This document shows positions 33,767 through 42,174 of a stretch of 64,000 nucleotides of DNA, in pieces. The notes beneath the pieces are model-generated. The model did no database searches and was not told where the DNA came from. It was given only the letters and a program-made list of their open reading frames with translations. Every line of letters starts with the position of its first letter. Positions within the stretch are counted from its first letter, which is position 1. Both the position numbers and the translations under genes were made by a program. Source of the stretch: Arthrobacter sp. U41 (lineage in GTDB: Bacteria > Actinomycetota > Actinomycetes > Actinomycetales > Micrococcaceae); contig NZ_CP015732.1 of the NCBI RefSeq assembly GCF_001750145.1, positions 1,550,001 to 1,614,000 on the forward strand. Direction: 5' to 3'.

Positions 33767-34503
33767 ATCTCCTGCAGTCCCCGGCCGTGCGCGTCGGGCT
33801 GTCCATCAGCATCGCCACCGGCCTCTATGGCGTCTCCTTCGGCGCACTGTCCGTCACCTCGGGACTCGACTTCTGGCAAACCATGGCTCTGAGCCTGCTG
33901 CTGTTCAGCGGCGGCTCGCAGTTCGCCTTCATCGGGGTGGTGGCCGGTGGCGGCTCCGGCGTCGCCGCGATGGGGGCAGCCACCCTGCTTGGCATGCGCA
34001 ACGGTATCTACGGGATGCAGGTCAACGCGCTGCTGCAGCCCCGGGGCTGGCTGCGGTTCGCCGCCGCCCACGTCACCATCGACGAGTCCACCGCCACGGG
34101 CACCGGACAGGCGGACCCGCTCGAGCAAAAGCGCGGCTTCTGGACCGCGGGGCTGGGCATCTTCGTCCTCTGGAACCTGTTCACCGCCGTGGGTGCGTTG
34201 GCCGGAGGGGCCATGGGGGATCCCAAGCAGTGGGGCCTGGACGGTGCCGCCGTGGCGGCGTTCCTGGGCCTGCTCTGGCCACGGCTCAAGGGCCGCGAAC
34301 CTGTGGCGATCGCCGTCGTCTGCGCTCTGGCCACCGTGCTCGCCGTACCTTTGGTGCCCGCCGGCGTGCCGATCCTGGTGGCCGCGGTCGTTGCGGCAGT
34401 AATTGGCTGGTTCAGCCATGGCCGCAGCGATGAAGGGCTGGAACCGGACGTGGATCCTTACGCCGAACACCCGCATGCGCGTCCCGGCGGGAGTGCCGCA
34501 TGA
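33763..34503 (+). CDS. azlC: AzlC-family branched-chain amino acid exporter, large subunit
   Basis: A 246-residue membrane protein with 5-6 helices. Its opening, VRVGLSISIATGLYGVSFGALSVTSGLDFWQTMALSLLLFSGGSQFAFIG, contains the AzlC family motif FSGGSQFA, and LLGMRNGIYGM and THVTIDES-type sequence follow. With AzlD it exports branched-chain amino acids or analogues (azaleucine resistance in Bacillus). Start and stop each overlap a neighbour by 4 nt, a tightly coupled set with azlD. Confidence 0.92.
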   Translation: MNLLQSPAVRVGLSISIATGLYGVSFGALSVTSGLDFWQTMALSLLLFSGGSQFAFIGVVAGGGSGVAAMGAATLLGMRNGIYGMQVNALLQPRGWLRFAAAHVTIDESTATGTGQADPLEQKRGFWTAGLGIFVLWNLFTAVGALAGGAMGDPKQWGLDGAAVAAFLGLLWPRLKGREPVAIAVVCALATVLAVPLVPAGVPILVAAVVAAVIGWFSHGRSDEGLEPDVDPYAEHPHARPGGSAA

Positions 34504-34811
34504 CGCTGTGGATGTGGCTGCTGCTCTCCTGCCTGTTGGCGTACGCCTGGAAACTGCTGGGCTACCTGGTCCCGGCCAGCGTGCTCCGCGATCCCCGGAT
34601 GTCCCGGATCGCCGGGACCATGACCATCGGCCTGCTGGCGTCCCTGACGATCGTGAACACCGTGGCCTCCGGACAGACGCTGGCACTGGACGCACGCCTG
34701 GGGGCACTGGCCGCGGCCGGCCTCGCCCTGGTGTTCCGGGCACCCTTCCTCGTGGTCGTCCTCGCCGGAGCCGGCGCGGCAGCCGGGCTCAGGCTGCTGG
34801 GCTGGGGCTAG
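34500..34811 (+). CDS. azlD: AzlD-family branched-chain amino acid exporter, small subunit
   Basis: A 103-residue protein with three to four hydrophobic segments, MWLLLSCLLAYAWKLLGYLVP at the start and AALGLALVF-type helices later, the usual size and pattern of AzlD. It pairs with AzlC. ATGA overlap with azlC and no separate ribosome-binding site other than within azlC. Confidence 0.88.
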   Translation: MTLWMWLLLSCLLAYAWKLLGYLVPASVLRDPRMSRIAGTMTIGLLASLTIVNTVASGQTLALDARLGALAAAGLALVFRAPFLVVVLAGAGAAAGLRLLGWG

Positions 34812-34885
34812 CGGTCCCGGCCGTGCCGGTCCAAAACGGTCTTTAGTCCCTACTTGCCGGCGAGGCCCCGTGGGAGCATTCGGGT

Positions 34886-35080
34886 ATGAGCGACACTGAC
34901 GATCCGGATACTCCTGCGCCCGGCAAAGGCCACCACTCCAAGCCGCACGAACCGTTCGTTCCGCCGGGAGCAGAGTCCACCCGCGAGCTGCGCGAGATGG
35001 CCCGGCGCCGTCGGGAGGCTGAGGAAAAACTGCAGCACCACCTGCAGGAGGCCAAAGAGAAACCGGCGGAAGACGACTGA
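34886..35080 (+). CDS. Small hydrophilic protein of unknown function
   Basis: A 64-residue acidic/basic protein without hydrophobic segments. The first half is Pro/Asp/His-rich and the second (TRELREMARRRREAEEKLQHHLQEAKEKP) is a clear charged helix, likely coiled coil. GGGAG lies about 8 nt before the ATG. It stands alone between azlD and the convergent YkvA-like gene, 4 bp from its stop. No family recognised. Confidence 0.6.
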   Translation: MSDTDDPDTPAPGKGHHSKPHEPFVPPGAESTRELREMARRRREAEEKLQHHLQEAKEKPAEDD

Positions 35081-35084
35081 GCTT

Positions 35085-35501
35085 CTAGCGCGGCGCTCCG
35101 AGGCCCGCGAGCCTGAGGACGAGCCGCAGCCCGTCCGGCGTTCCCGGCCAGTTCCGGCTCAGGGCCTCTTCGCCCGCCCGCGCAATCACGGCGCGCAACA
35201 CGAGAGCCACAATGATCACATCGTCCGCGTAGCCAATCACGGGCACAAAATCCGGCACAAGGTCGACCGGTGAGAGCAGGTAGGCCAGCAGCAGGGCAAG
35301 CCGAATCCGCACCCCGGCGCCCAGCGTCTTGTCAGCGAGCAGCCGGCGCAGAAGTCTGAGCAGGTCCGGCAACAGCCGCAACGCGTCCTTCATCGTCACC
35401 GTTTCCGGGTGCCTGCGCGCATAGCCCCACAGCAGGAGCAGCAGCACGATGTAGACCAGCAGCAGGCCGCCGACTGCGCCTGCCACAGCTTCCCAGGGCA
35501 C
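35085..35501 (-). CDS. YkvA family (DUF1232) membrane protein
   Basis: A 138-residue protein. An N-terminal helix (VAGAVGGLLLVYIVLLLLLWGYA) is followed by a leucine-rich amphipathic segment and then the DUF1232 core LLAYLLSPVDLVPDFVPVIGYADDVIIVALVLRAV (about residues 72-106), which is diagnostic. The family's function is unknown. GTG start at 35501, with AGGA close upstream, 5 nt after the TetR gene stop: the pair is an operon. Confidence 0.88.
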   Translation of the reverse strand: MPWEAVAGAVGGLLLVYIVLLLLLWGYARRHPETVTMKDALRLLPDLLRLLRRLLADKTLGAGVRIRLALLLAYLLSPVDLVPDFVPVIGYADDVIIVALVLRAVIARAGEEALSRNWPGTPDGLRLVLRLAGLGAPR

Positions 35502-35506
35502 TGGTC

Positions 35507-36139
35507 CTAGCCGAGCACGGCGTCGTAGGCGGTGCCCGGCAACGGGGCCTGCGGCGGCAGCGGCCGGTGCGGGCGCTCCGTTCGGATGGCGTCCTCGACG
35601 AGGGCGACCGGGCGGCGCCAGGCATCCGAACCTGCCTCCATCGTGTCCACGACGCCGATCAGCATGGCAAGCAAACGGATCAGGTCCGTCATCGAAATGT
35701 CGCTGCGCAGGGTTCCCTGGCCCTGCCCGCGGCCGAGGAGCACTGCCACGGATTCAATCAGATCGCCGGTGATGCCGGTGAGCAGTCCGCGCCGGCCGGC
35801 GACGGCTCCCAGCAGGTTGGCCTCTTCGCTGGCCACCCCCATGAGCGCGTCAATGACACGGAAGAGACCGTCGGCGGCGTCCGGTCCGGCGAGGGCCTCC
35901 TCGATGACGGGGTTGACCAGCAGGCCGAGCTGCCGGTGCAGGGTCGCGAGGACGAGTTCTTCCTTGTCGGCGAAGTTCCTGAAGAGGGTGGCCGGGCCAA
36001 CCCCGGCGGTAGCGGCGATGGTCTGAAGCGGGACCTCGGGGCCGTGTTCGCGGAAGCACTGGCGGGCGGCGGTGATGATCTTGTCCACATTCCGCGCGGC
36101 ATCGGCGCGGAGCGGCCTTCGGTCTGCTACCCGGTTCAT
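35507..36139 (-). CDS. TetR/AcrR-family regulator
   Basis: A 210-residue repressor. The N-terminal DNA-binding domain (about 15-65) reads ADAARNVDKIITAARQCFREHGPEVPLQTIAATAGVGPATLFRNFADKEELV, a typical TetR helix-turn-helix with the YxxF-type end replaced by LFRNFADKEEL. The C-terminal ligand domain (SBP-like, 'TetR_C_33' style) is helical. It is first in an operon with the YkvA-like membrane protein, so that gene is the obvious target. The ligand is unknown. Confidence 0.88.
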   Translation of the reverse strand: MNRVADRRPLRADAARNVDKIITAARQCFREHGPEVPLQTIAATAGVGPATLFRNFADKEELVLATLHRQLGLLVNPVIEEALAGPDAADGLFRVIDALMGVASEEANLLGAVAGRRGLLTGITGDLIESVAVLLGRGQGQGTLRSDISMTDLIRLLAMLIGVVDTMEAGSDAWRRPVALVEDAIRTERPHRPLPPQAPLPGTAYDAVLG

Positions 36140-36306
36140 TTGCCTAGGTTAGCAACGCACGGCTGGGGCAGGGAGATTACTCCCGGGTATTGATTTATGT
36201 GACGGATCCGGTAGCCTGCCCCGGGCCATGGCCGAGCCCGGGAACCGGTCATTCCGGGGCTCCATCGCCACTGTCAGGCCGACGGAACACGTGAAAGACT
36301 GGTGCC

Positions 36307-36654
36307 ATGTTGCTAGCATTCTCCGTCGCACCCTCAGGCCGTCCCGCGCGTACGGCCCCGCATTCCTCCGCCGGTTCCGCAGCCGTCCCAACCGACGAGG
36401 CGTCGGTCCACGACGCTGTCGCCGAAGCGGTGCGGATCGTCCGGGAGTCCGGCCTGCCGAACCACACCGACTCGATGTTCACCACGATCGAGGGGGAGTG
36501 GGACGAAGTCTTCGACGTCGTGAAGCGCGCCACCGAGGCCGTGGGCCGCTACGGCAGCAGGGTCTCCCTCGTCATCAAGGCGGATATCCGGCCCGGCTTT
36601 ACGGGCGAACTCAGCGGAAAAATGGAACGCCTGGAAGGGGCCCTTCGCGACTAG
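36307..36654 (+). CDS. Thiamine-binding protein, MTH1187/YkoF-like family
   Basis: A 115-residue ferredoxin-like-fold protein. MLLAFSVAPSG at the start and the later LPNHTDSMFTTIEGEWDEVFDVVKRATEAV are family hallmarks; some members bind thiamine or related compounds. A Ser/Pro/Ala-rich insertion sits at residues 11-35. Single gene. The ribosome-binding site is weak (GAAAG). A short inverted repeat (GGCTCC / GGAGCC, 36660-36679) follows the stop and may be a weak terminator. Confidence 0.85.
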   Translation: MLLAFSVAPSGRPARTAPHSSAGSAAVPTDEASVHDAVAEAVRIVRESGLPNHTDSMFTTIEGEWDEVFDVVKRATEAVGRYGSRVSLVIKADIRPGFTGELSGKMERLEGALRD

Positions 36655-36847
36655 GGCCAGGCTCCTGGCTCCTGGAGCCAGATCGTGATTGCGCGGGACG
36701 ACTCCGCCGCTGCGGGTGGCGGAGCTGCGACATTGCCAGAACGCGTCATTGCTTGAAGATGCCGAACCGTCCGACGACGTCTCGTCGCTTGAACCTTTCC
36801 TTCACCAACCGCAGCGGGAGCGGCCCCAAACGCGGTCAGGCGCCGGG

Positions 36848-38641
36848 TCAGGAGGCTTTCCGGAGGGGGTCGTTGAGGGTCTCTGGCCAGTTCGGGGCTG
36901 CCGTGTCCGCGGTGGGGGACGGCTGCCCGGCCGTGGACAGGTACCAGTCGGGGAGGGGGTCCGCGGGCAGTTCCTGTTCCTGTTCTGGATTCGGGCCGGG
37001 GTCCGGGGGCAGGCCCGTGTCGAAGTCCAGGTCGACGTCCGGGTCCACGCCCGGTGGCGAATCCATGCCCGTGCCTGTGTCCAGGTCCATGCCCGTGGCC
37101 GTGCCTGTGTCTGATTCTGATCCCGAATCCGGCCAGTCGTCCGGCCAGTGGGGTGGTTCCCAGTCCTGCTGTTCGCTGGGGTAGTTTCGCCCAGAGGGGG
37201 AGGTCCAGCCGGGCGGGGCGGTTTTGCTGGCCCCGGCCGGTGTCCAGGCTGAGTTGTGTTTGAGCTTGTGGTGTTTGCGGCAGGGCTGTCCGAGGTTGGT
37301 GATCCCGGTGGTGCCTCCGTCGGCCCAGGCCAGGAGGTGGTCCGCTTCGTTGTCTAGGGAGTGGTTGTTGCACCCCGGGAACGGGCATCTACCGTCACGG
37401 AGCATCAGCCAGTGCCGCTGGGCTTTGGTGAGGCGGTAGCTGGTGCGGCCGATTTCCAGCGGCGCCCCGTCGCGGGGGTCGATCAGGACCCGGTGGAAGG
37501 ACCCGGCGCCGTCGGTGATCAGGCGGCGGGCCATCGAGGGCGGGATCGGCCCGTATCCGTCCAGCATCGCCGGTTCCTGTCCGGCGCCGAGCAGGGACAG
37601 GACCGGGACGGTGATCAGGACCTGCGCCCGCGGCGACGGCACACCCCCGCCCACCGCATCTCCGCACACCGCACCCTCCCCACCAGCGCCGGTGGTGCCA
37701 TTGTTACTGGTGGCGCCGGTGGTGAGGAGCCAGGTGGCGGCGATGTCGGCGCGGAGCTGGGTGAGGGTGCGTTCCTCGTCCGGGCCCTGCAGGGCGCGGG
37801 CGGCGGCGGTGGTCCGTTCCCAGATCCCCGCGGCGGTGTCGGCCGGAAGGTAGGCGGAGAACCAGGCCATCCCGTCAGTGTCCGGGCGGAACTCGACCCG
37901 CCGGTCCGCGGCGCACCTGGCATGGCGCTGTTCGATGCTCTCCCGGTGGTGGCGTTCACGCCACGTGCGGGCCTTGGCCCGGAACCTGCCCGGGACCAGC
38001 TCCCCGGCCGGGCACCCCCGGGCCGGGTTCGGGGCGGCCGGGTCCAGGAAGTGCGCCTCCAGCGCCGCCGCCCCGGCCGGGTCCAGGCTGGTCGTTTCGT
38101 CCACCATGATCCGGGCGTGCGCCCAGGAAATCGTGCCCGCCGTCAGCGCCGCGAGGGTCAGCGGCAACGTCTTCGTCAGCGCCAGGCAGTCGCCCAGGAA
38201 CGCCCCCGCGGTCTGCTCGCTCACCGTCAGGGCACACGCGATCTCCGCCGTCACCGCCATCTCCTGGCCCATGTTGTCGTGCAGCGCCACCGCCGGTGGC
38301 GCCAGAGCGTCGGCGGCCTGCAGATAGGTCGCTGCCAGCCGCACCTTCAACGCAGCGGCGCGCGCCTCCCACCGCGCCATGACGGTCAGGCCATCCAGGC
38401 AATCATCCGCCAAATCCCGCAACGGATCCTCCCACAACGGATCGACCCCTGACGAACCCGTCAGAACAGCACCTGACGGACCAGTCTGAACAGCACCCGG
38501 CGGACCCGTCTGATCAGCACCCGGCGGACCAGCCGGATCAGCGTCAGCGCCGGCCGCGGTGACGGAATCCAGCGCCGCAGTCAACGCCGCAACAGCCGCC
38601 AGCGCCGCCCTGCCCTCCGCACACCAGTCAGTGCTTTCCAT
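36848..38641 (-). CDS. HNH endonuclease with DUF222 (13E12-repeat family)
   Basis: A 597-residue protein of the family that is multicopy in Mycobacterium and Arthrobacter. An N-terminal region with an octapeptide repeat (residues about 36-66) leads into DUF222 (about 80-350), then the C-terminal HNH domain (about 420-480) with CPFPGCNNHSLDNEADHLLAWADGGTT and LCxxHH-type sequence QPCRKHHKLKH. The tail (about 500-597) is rich in Pro, Asp, Ser and Gly, with DTGTATGMDLDTGTGMD repeats. Catalytic His/Asn residues look intact. These genes are often linked to recombination or are mobile; whether this one cuts DNA is unknown. Confidence 0.88.
   Translation of the reverse strand: MESTDWCAEGRAALAAVAALTAALDSVTAAGADADPAGPPGADQTGPPGAVQTGPSGAVLTGSSGVDPLWEDPLRDLADDCLDGLTVMARWEARAAALKVRLAATYLQAADALAPPAVALHDNMGQEMAVTAEIACALTVSEQTAGAFLGDCLALTKTLPLTLAALTAGTISWAHARIMVDETTSLDPAGAAALEAHFLDPAAPNPARGCPAGELVPGRFRAKARTWRERHHRESIEQRHARCAADRRVEFRPDTDGMAWFSAYLPADTAAGIWERTTAAARALQGPDEERTLTQLRADIAATWLLTTGATSNNGTTGAGGEGAVCGDAVGGGVPSPRAQVLITVPVLSLLGAGQEPAMLDGYGPIPPSMARRLITDGAGSFHRVLIDPRDGAPLEIGRTSYRLTKAQRHWLMLRDGRCPFPGCNNHSLDNEADHLLAWADGGTTGITNLGQPCRKHHKLKHNSAWTPAGASKTAPPGWTSPSGRNYPSEQQDWEPPHWPDDWPDSGSESDTGTATGMDLDTGTGMDSPPGVDPDVDLDFDTGLPPDPGPNPEQEQELPADPLPDWYLSTAGQPSPTADTAAPNWPETLNDPLRKAS
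38441..38536. repeat. 24-nt coding tandem repeat, four units
   Basis: Four imperfect 24-nt units in the HNH gene (38441, 38465, 38489, 38513) encode an octapeptide of the form AVQTGPSG/ADQTGPPG. The exact period and in-frame length suggest slippage-driven variation. It is not a CRISPR array: units abut with no spacers. Confidence 0.75.
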
Positions 38642-38801
38642 AAACCCAGATTCTCAGATGGCACCGACAATAATGACGAATGACGAAGCCGGCCGAGGCC
38701 ATCCCCAACCGGCGCCTGGCCTGGCGCATGACCGGACGCCCCGCCCTGCGCCCTACCTCCGGCGGCCTACCGCCACGCCCGGTCAGCTGGGACACTGAGT
38801 C

Positions 38802-39479
38802 ATGATCGAGCATCAGCCCACTGCCCGCTGGATTGCCGTCGAGGACTTCCTGTCCGAGGTCGTGGTCCGCCCGGACAACACCCTGAAACGCGCCGTCACC
38901 ACCGCCCTCGAGGCGGGCATGCCGCCCATCGAGGTCGCCCCCACCGCCGGCAAGCTGCTCAAGCTGCTGGTCCAACTCTCCGGCGCCCGCCGCGTGCTGG
39001 AGATCGGGACGCTGGCCGGCTTCAGCACCATTTGGATGGCCCAGGGGCTGCCCGACGGCGGCCGGCTGATCACGTGCGAATACCTCCCCAAACACGCAGA
39101 CGTGGCCCGCGCCAACGTCGACTTCGCCGGGCTGGGCCACGTCGTGGAGATCCGGGTCGGTGCGGCACTTGAGACGCTGCAGGAACTTGCCGACGAGGGC
39201 GCCGAACCCTTCGATTTCGTCTTCATCGACGCGGACAAGGAAAACAATCCCCACTACCTCGACTGGGCCATCCGCCTGGGCAGGCCAGGCACCGCGGTGG
39301 TGATGGACAACGTGGTCTGGGAAGGCTCAGTGCTGGAACCCGCCCTGGACCCCGTCAACGCCCCGGGCATCATCAGCGCCCTGCAAATGCTCGGCGACAA
39401 CCCACGACTGGACGGCACCGTGATCCAGACCGTGGGCTCCAAGGGGTGGGACGGATTCGCGCTGGCCCGCGTGGTGTAG
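38802..39479 (+). CDS. SAM-dependent O-methyltransferase, caffeoyl-CoA type
   Basis: A 225-residue methyltransferase of the catechol/caffeoyl-CoA O-methyltransferase family. The SAM loop is VLEIGTLAGFSTIWMAQ (about 65-81), then LITCEYLPKHADVARANVDFAGL, and the metal/catalytic segment FDFVFIDADKENNPHYLDWA with the Asp of the DADK motif (about 145-165). The end matches the family. Targets may be phenolics. It lies 162 bp upstream of the acyl-CoA dehydrogenase gene on the same strand but separated by a putative regulatory box, so common transcription is uncertain. Confidence 0.88.
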   Translation: MIEHQPTARWIAVEDFLSEVVVRPDNTLKRAVTTALEAGMPPIEVAPTAGKLLKLLVQLSGARRVLEIGTLAGFSTIWMAQGLPDGGRLITCEYLPKHADVARANVDFAGLGHVVEIRVGAALETLQELADEGAEPFDFVFIDADKENNPHYLDWAIRLGRPGTAVVMDNVVWEGSVLEPALDPVNAPGIISALQMLGDNPRLDGTVIQTVGSKGWDGFALARVV

Positions 39480-39529
39480 CAAACCGCGCGCCCCGCGCCG
39501 GGAGCGGCTGCCACCGGAATCCCGAAGTG

Positions 39530-39543
39530 CTAAGTGTGCTTAG
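39530..39543 (+). promoter_or_regulatory. Putative operator, CTAAGTGTGCTTAG
   Basis: Third related 14-mer (see 5964, 11013) and the closest to the ideal palindrome CTAAGCATGCTTAG, with two mismatches, both in the centre. It belongs to a run of three heptamers (TGCTAAG 39528, TGCTTAG 39537, TACTGAG 39547) at 9-10-bp spacing in AT-rich DNA. It lies 99 bp upstream of the operon at 39642. Confidence 0.5.
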
Positions 39544-39641
39544 ATTTACTGAGCGACCAAAAATTACCGGGCAGTAGCCCGCCGGCAGGCATGGACGCCG
39601 ATAGCATCAGGCACACTTTAAAAAGGAGCACAGGCCACCGA

Positions 39642-40745
39642 ATGAACCGGACTCCCGATTCCCAGCGGCACCTCGTAAGGATCAGCTCTGCCCCGGAGGA
39701 CCTGGCCGGACTCAGCACCCTGCTGGCGGCTGCCGGGTCGGCCGTCGGCGACGTTCCGGCGCTGCTGGAGCTGGCTAAAGCCGCCGCAGCAGCGGCCCCG
39801 AACCCCGGCGAGGGCCGGACGGCGTTCCTGTGGGAAATCCTGGCTTCCGTCACCGCCGTCGATGTCGCAGCCGGCCGGGCCATCGAACCCCATCTGGACG
39901 CCTCAGCGATCCTTGCCCAAGCCGCAGGCCAGGCGGCCATAGCGGGCTGGGACTGCCCGGACTTTGACGACGTCCCCTTCGACGGCGCCTGGGGCGTGTT
40001 CGCCGCCGAAGCCGCCGGCCTGCGGCTCAAGGCCCAACCCGCGGACGGCTGTTTCCTGCTACACGGTTCCAAACCCTGGTGCTCCCTGGCCGCCCAGCTC
40101 GACCACGCCGTCGTGACCGCCCATCTGGACGACGGCACCCGGGCGGCCTTCGCCGTCGACCTCCACGCCCCCGGCGTCAGCTTCGATGATCCGCAGTGGA
40201 CCAGCCGGGGACTGACGGAAATCCCCAGCGGCACTGTGCACTTCGACGCCGTCCCGGCCGTGCCGCTGGGCGACTCCGGCTGGTACTACCGCCGGCCCGG
40301 CTTCGCCTGGGGCGGCATGGGCGTGGCGGCCTGCTGGCTCGGCGGCGCCGTCGCGGTGGCCCGCGGCTTCAGGGATTCGTTGCTCAAGGCGGCCGGCGGC
40401 GGACGCGAACCGGACCAGCTCGCGCTGGCGCACCTCGGCGAGATCGACCGCATGCTCACTGCCCTGACCGGATACCTCGCCCGGACCGCCGCGCGGATCG
40501 ACGCCGGGGAACTCGCGGACACCGGCGCCTGGAGCGAGGCCCTGCGCGTCCGCGGCGCCGTCGCCACCGCCGTCGAACGCATCCAGACGCTGGTTAGCCA
40601 GAACCTCGGACCGGGCCCGCTCGCGTTCGACGAGGTCTACGGAAAGCGCATGGCCGACCTCTCGCTCTACATCCGCCAGCACCACGCCATGCGCGACGAC
40701 GCCCAGCTTGGTGCCCTCACGCTCAAGGGGGACGATCCATGGTGA
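39642..40745 (+). CDS. Acyl-CoA dehydrogenase-like flavoprotein
   Basis: A 367-residue protein of the acyl-CoA dehydrogenase fold. KAQPADGCFLLHGSKPWCSLA with AFAVDLHAPGVSFDDPQWTSRGL is the middle beta-domain, and the C-terminal helices end YIRQHHAMRDDAQLG, the FAD-binding/oxidoreductase signature near residue 350. It is shorter than usual at the N-terminus. I could not place the catalytic Glu, so oxidation of acyl-CoA should not be assumed; hydroxylase-type members exist. AAGGAG lies about 13 nt before the ATG. It overlaps the next gene by 7 nt, so it is coupled to the PIG-L/methyltransferase. Confidence 0.78.
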   Translation: MNRTPDSQRHLVRISSAPEDLAGLSTLLAAAGSAVGDVPALLELAKAAAAAAPNPGEGRTAFLWEILASVTAVDVAAGRAIEPHLDASAILAQAAGQAAIAGWDCPDFDDVPFDGAWGVFAAEAAGLRLKAQPADGCFLLHGSKPWCSLAAQLDHAVVTAHLDDGTRAAFAVDLHAPGVSFDDPQWTSRGLTEIPSGTVHFDAVPAVPLGDSGWYYRRPGFAWGGMGVAACWLGGAVAVARGFRDSLLKAAGGGREPDQLALAHLGEIDRMLTALTGYLARTAARIDAGELADTGAWSEALRVRGAVATAVERIQTLVSQNLGPGPLAFDEVYGKRMADLSLYIRQHHAMRDDAQLGALTLKGDDPW

Positions 40746-42169
40746 GCTTCACCCATCAGGACGCCGGAACCGGCGAGGACGCCTGGGCAGCCAGCGGACT
40801 GGCAGCCCTCCCGGAGCTGCCGCTCGACGCCGGGGAGCTCGCCGGCCAGGCATTCATCGTCCTGGCCGCGCATCCGGACGACGAATCCCTGGGTGCCGGC
40901 GGGCTGCTGGCCCGGCTCCGGGGACTCGGCGCCCGGGTGACGGTGCTGTTGTGCACGGCGGGGGAGGCCTCGCACCCGGACTCACCCACAACGACGCCGG
41001 AACAGCTCGCCGCCGTGCGGCTCCAGGAATTCGGCGGCGCGCTCACGCACCTGCTGCCGGACCCGCACTGGCGGTTCCTCGCCCTTCCCGACGGCAGGCT
41101 CGCCAATCACCGCACGGAACTGCACGCCGCGCTGCAGCACGCCATCGCCGAGGCAACGGCCGCATCGGGGCTGCCCGCGGAACGGATCACGCTTGTGGCC
41201 CCGTACCGGCACGACGGACACACCGACCACGAGGCACTCGGCTCCGCCGCCGCCGAGGCAGCCGGCGCCGGCGGCCACGGACTGCTGGAATACCCCATCT
41301 GGTACTGGCTCTGGGCCGATGGCACGGACCCGGCCTGGCAGTCGTGGCTGCGCCTGCCGCTGGACCCCGTGGAACAGCGTGCCAAGGCGGCGGCCATGGC
41401 CTCCCACCTCACCCAGGTCCGGCCCCTGTCGGCTCAGCCGGGCGATGAGGTGCTGCTCCCGCCGGCCTTTCTGGCACACTTCGAACGGCCGTTCGAGACG
41501 TTCGCGTGGCAGCGTCCGGCCGCTGGCGCGTCCGGCGGCTCCTACGCCGCGGCCGACGCCGAAGGCGTATTTGACGAGGTGCACACCGGAACCGACGACC
41601 CCTGGCAGTACACCACCAGCTGGTACGAACACCGCAAACGCTCCCTCACCCTCGCGGCCCTGCCCGGCCTGACCTACACCGCAGGACTCGAAATCGGCTG
41701 TTCGATCGGGACGCTCAGCGTGGAACTCGCGCAACGCTGTGAAAGCTTCCTGGCCGTCGACGCCAGCAGCGCCGCGCTGGCCCACGCCGCCCGGCGCCTC
41801 GAACCCCTGCCCGCGGCCAGGACCCGCCACCTCACGGTCCCGCAGGACTGGCCGGACGGCCGTTTCGACCTGATCGTGGTTTCCGAGGTGGGCTACTACC
41901 TCGCACCCGGCGAGCTGGCTGAGCTGTTCGGGCGGGTCGAGGCGGCGCTCCTGCCCGGCGGCACCCTGGCCCTGTGCCACTGGCGGCACCCCATCTCCGG
42001 CTGGGAGCTCGACGGTGATTCCGTCCACGCCGCCGCACGCCGCCAGCTCGGCTGGGCCGACGCCGGGCTGTATCGGGAGCGCGACTTCATCCTGGAGGTC
42101 CTGATCGCGCCCGGCTCCGGCGAGGACCCGGGAAGGGCAGCCGCCAGCGTCCCGGGCCCGGAAGGCTAG
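40739..42169 (+). CDS. PIG-L deacetylase fused to SAM methyltransferase
   Basis: A 476-residue two-domain protein. The N-terminal LmbE/PIG-L domain (about 38-270) carries AAHPDDESLGAGG (metal-binding HPDDE at 45-49) and YRHDGHTDHEALG; such enzymes remove acetyl groups from GlcNAc-type amino sugars (MshB, PIG-L). The C-terminal domain (about 300-470) is a class I methyltransferase of NodS-like type, with GLEIGCSIGTLSVELAQ (about 316-332) and FLAVDASSAAL. The two ought to act in sequence on one substrate. The start overlaps the flavoprotein gene by 7 nt; the glycosyltransferase follows after 5 nt. Confidence 0.88.
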   Translation: MVSFTHQDAGTGEDAWAASGLAALPELPLDAGELAGQAFIVLAAHPDDESLGAGGLLARLRGLGARVTVLLCTAGEASHPDSPTTTPEQLAAVRLQEFGGALTHLLPDPHWRFLALPDGRLANHRTELHAALQHAIAEATAASGLPAERITLVAPYRHDGHTDHEALGSAAAEAAGAGGHGLLEYPIWYWLWADGTDPAWQSWLRLPLDPVEQRAKAAAMASHLTQVRPLSAQPGDEVLLPPAFLAHFERPFETFAWQRPAAGASGGSYAAADAEGVFDEVHTGTDDPWQYTTSWYEHRKRSLTLAALPGLTYTAGLEIGCSIGTLSVELAQRCESFLAVDASSAALAHAARRLEPLPAARTRHLTVPQDWPDGRFDLIVVSEVGYYLAPGELAELFGRVEAALLPGGTLALCHWRHPISGWELDGDSVHAAARRQLGWADAGLYRERDFILEVLIAPGSGEDPGRAAASVPGPEG

Positions 42170-42174
42170 GCGGA

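Noticed and set aside
37005..37120. Repeats in the tail of the HNH gene as separate mobile element
   Set aside because: Asp/Gly/Thr codon repeats are in frame and continuous with the coding sequence.
38441..38536. CRISPR-like short repeats
   Set aside because: Units abut without spacers and encode protein in frame.
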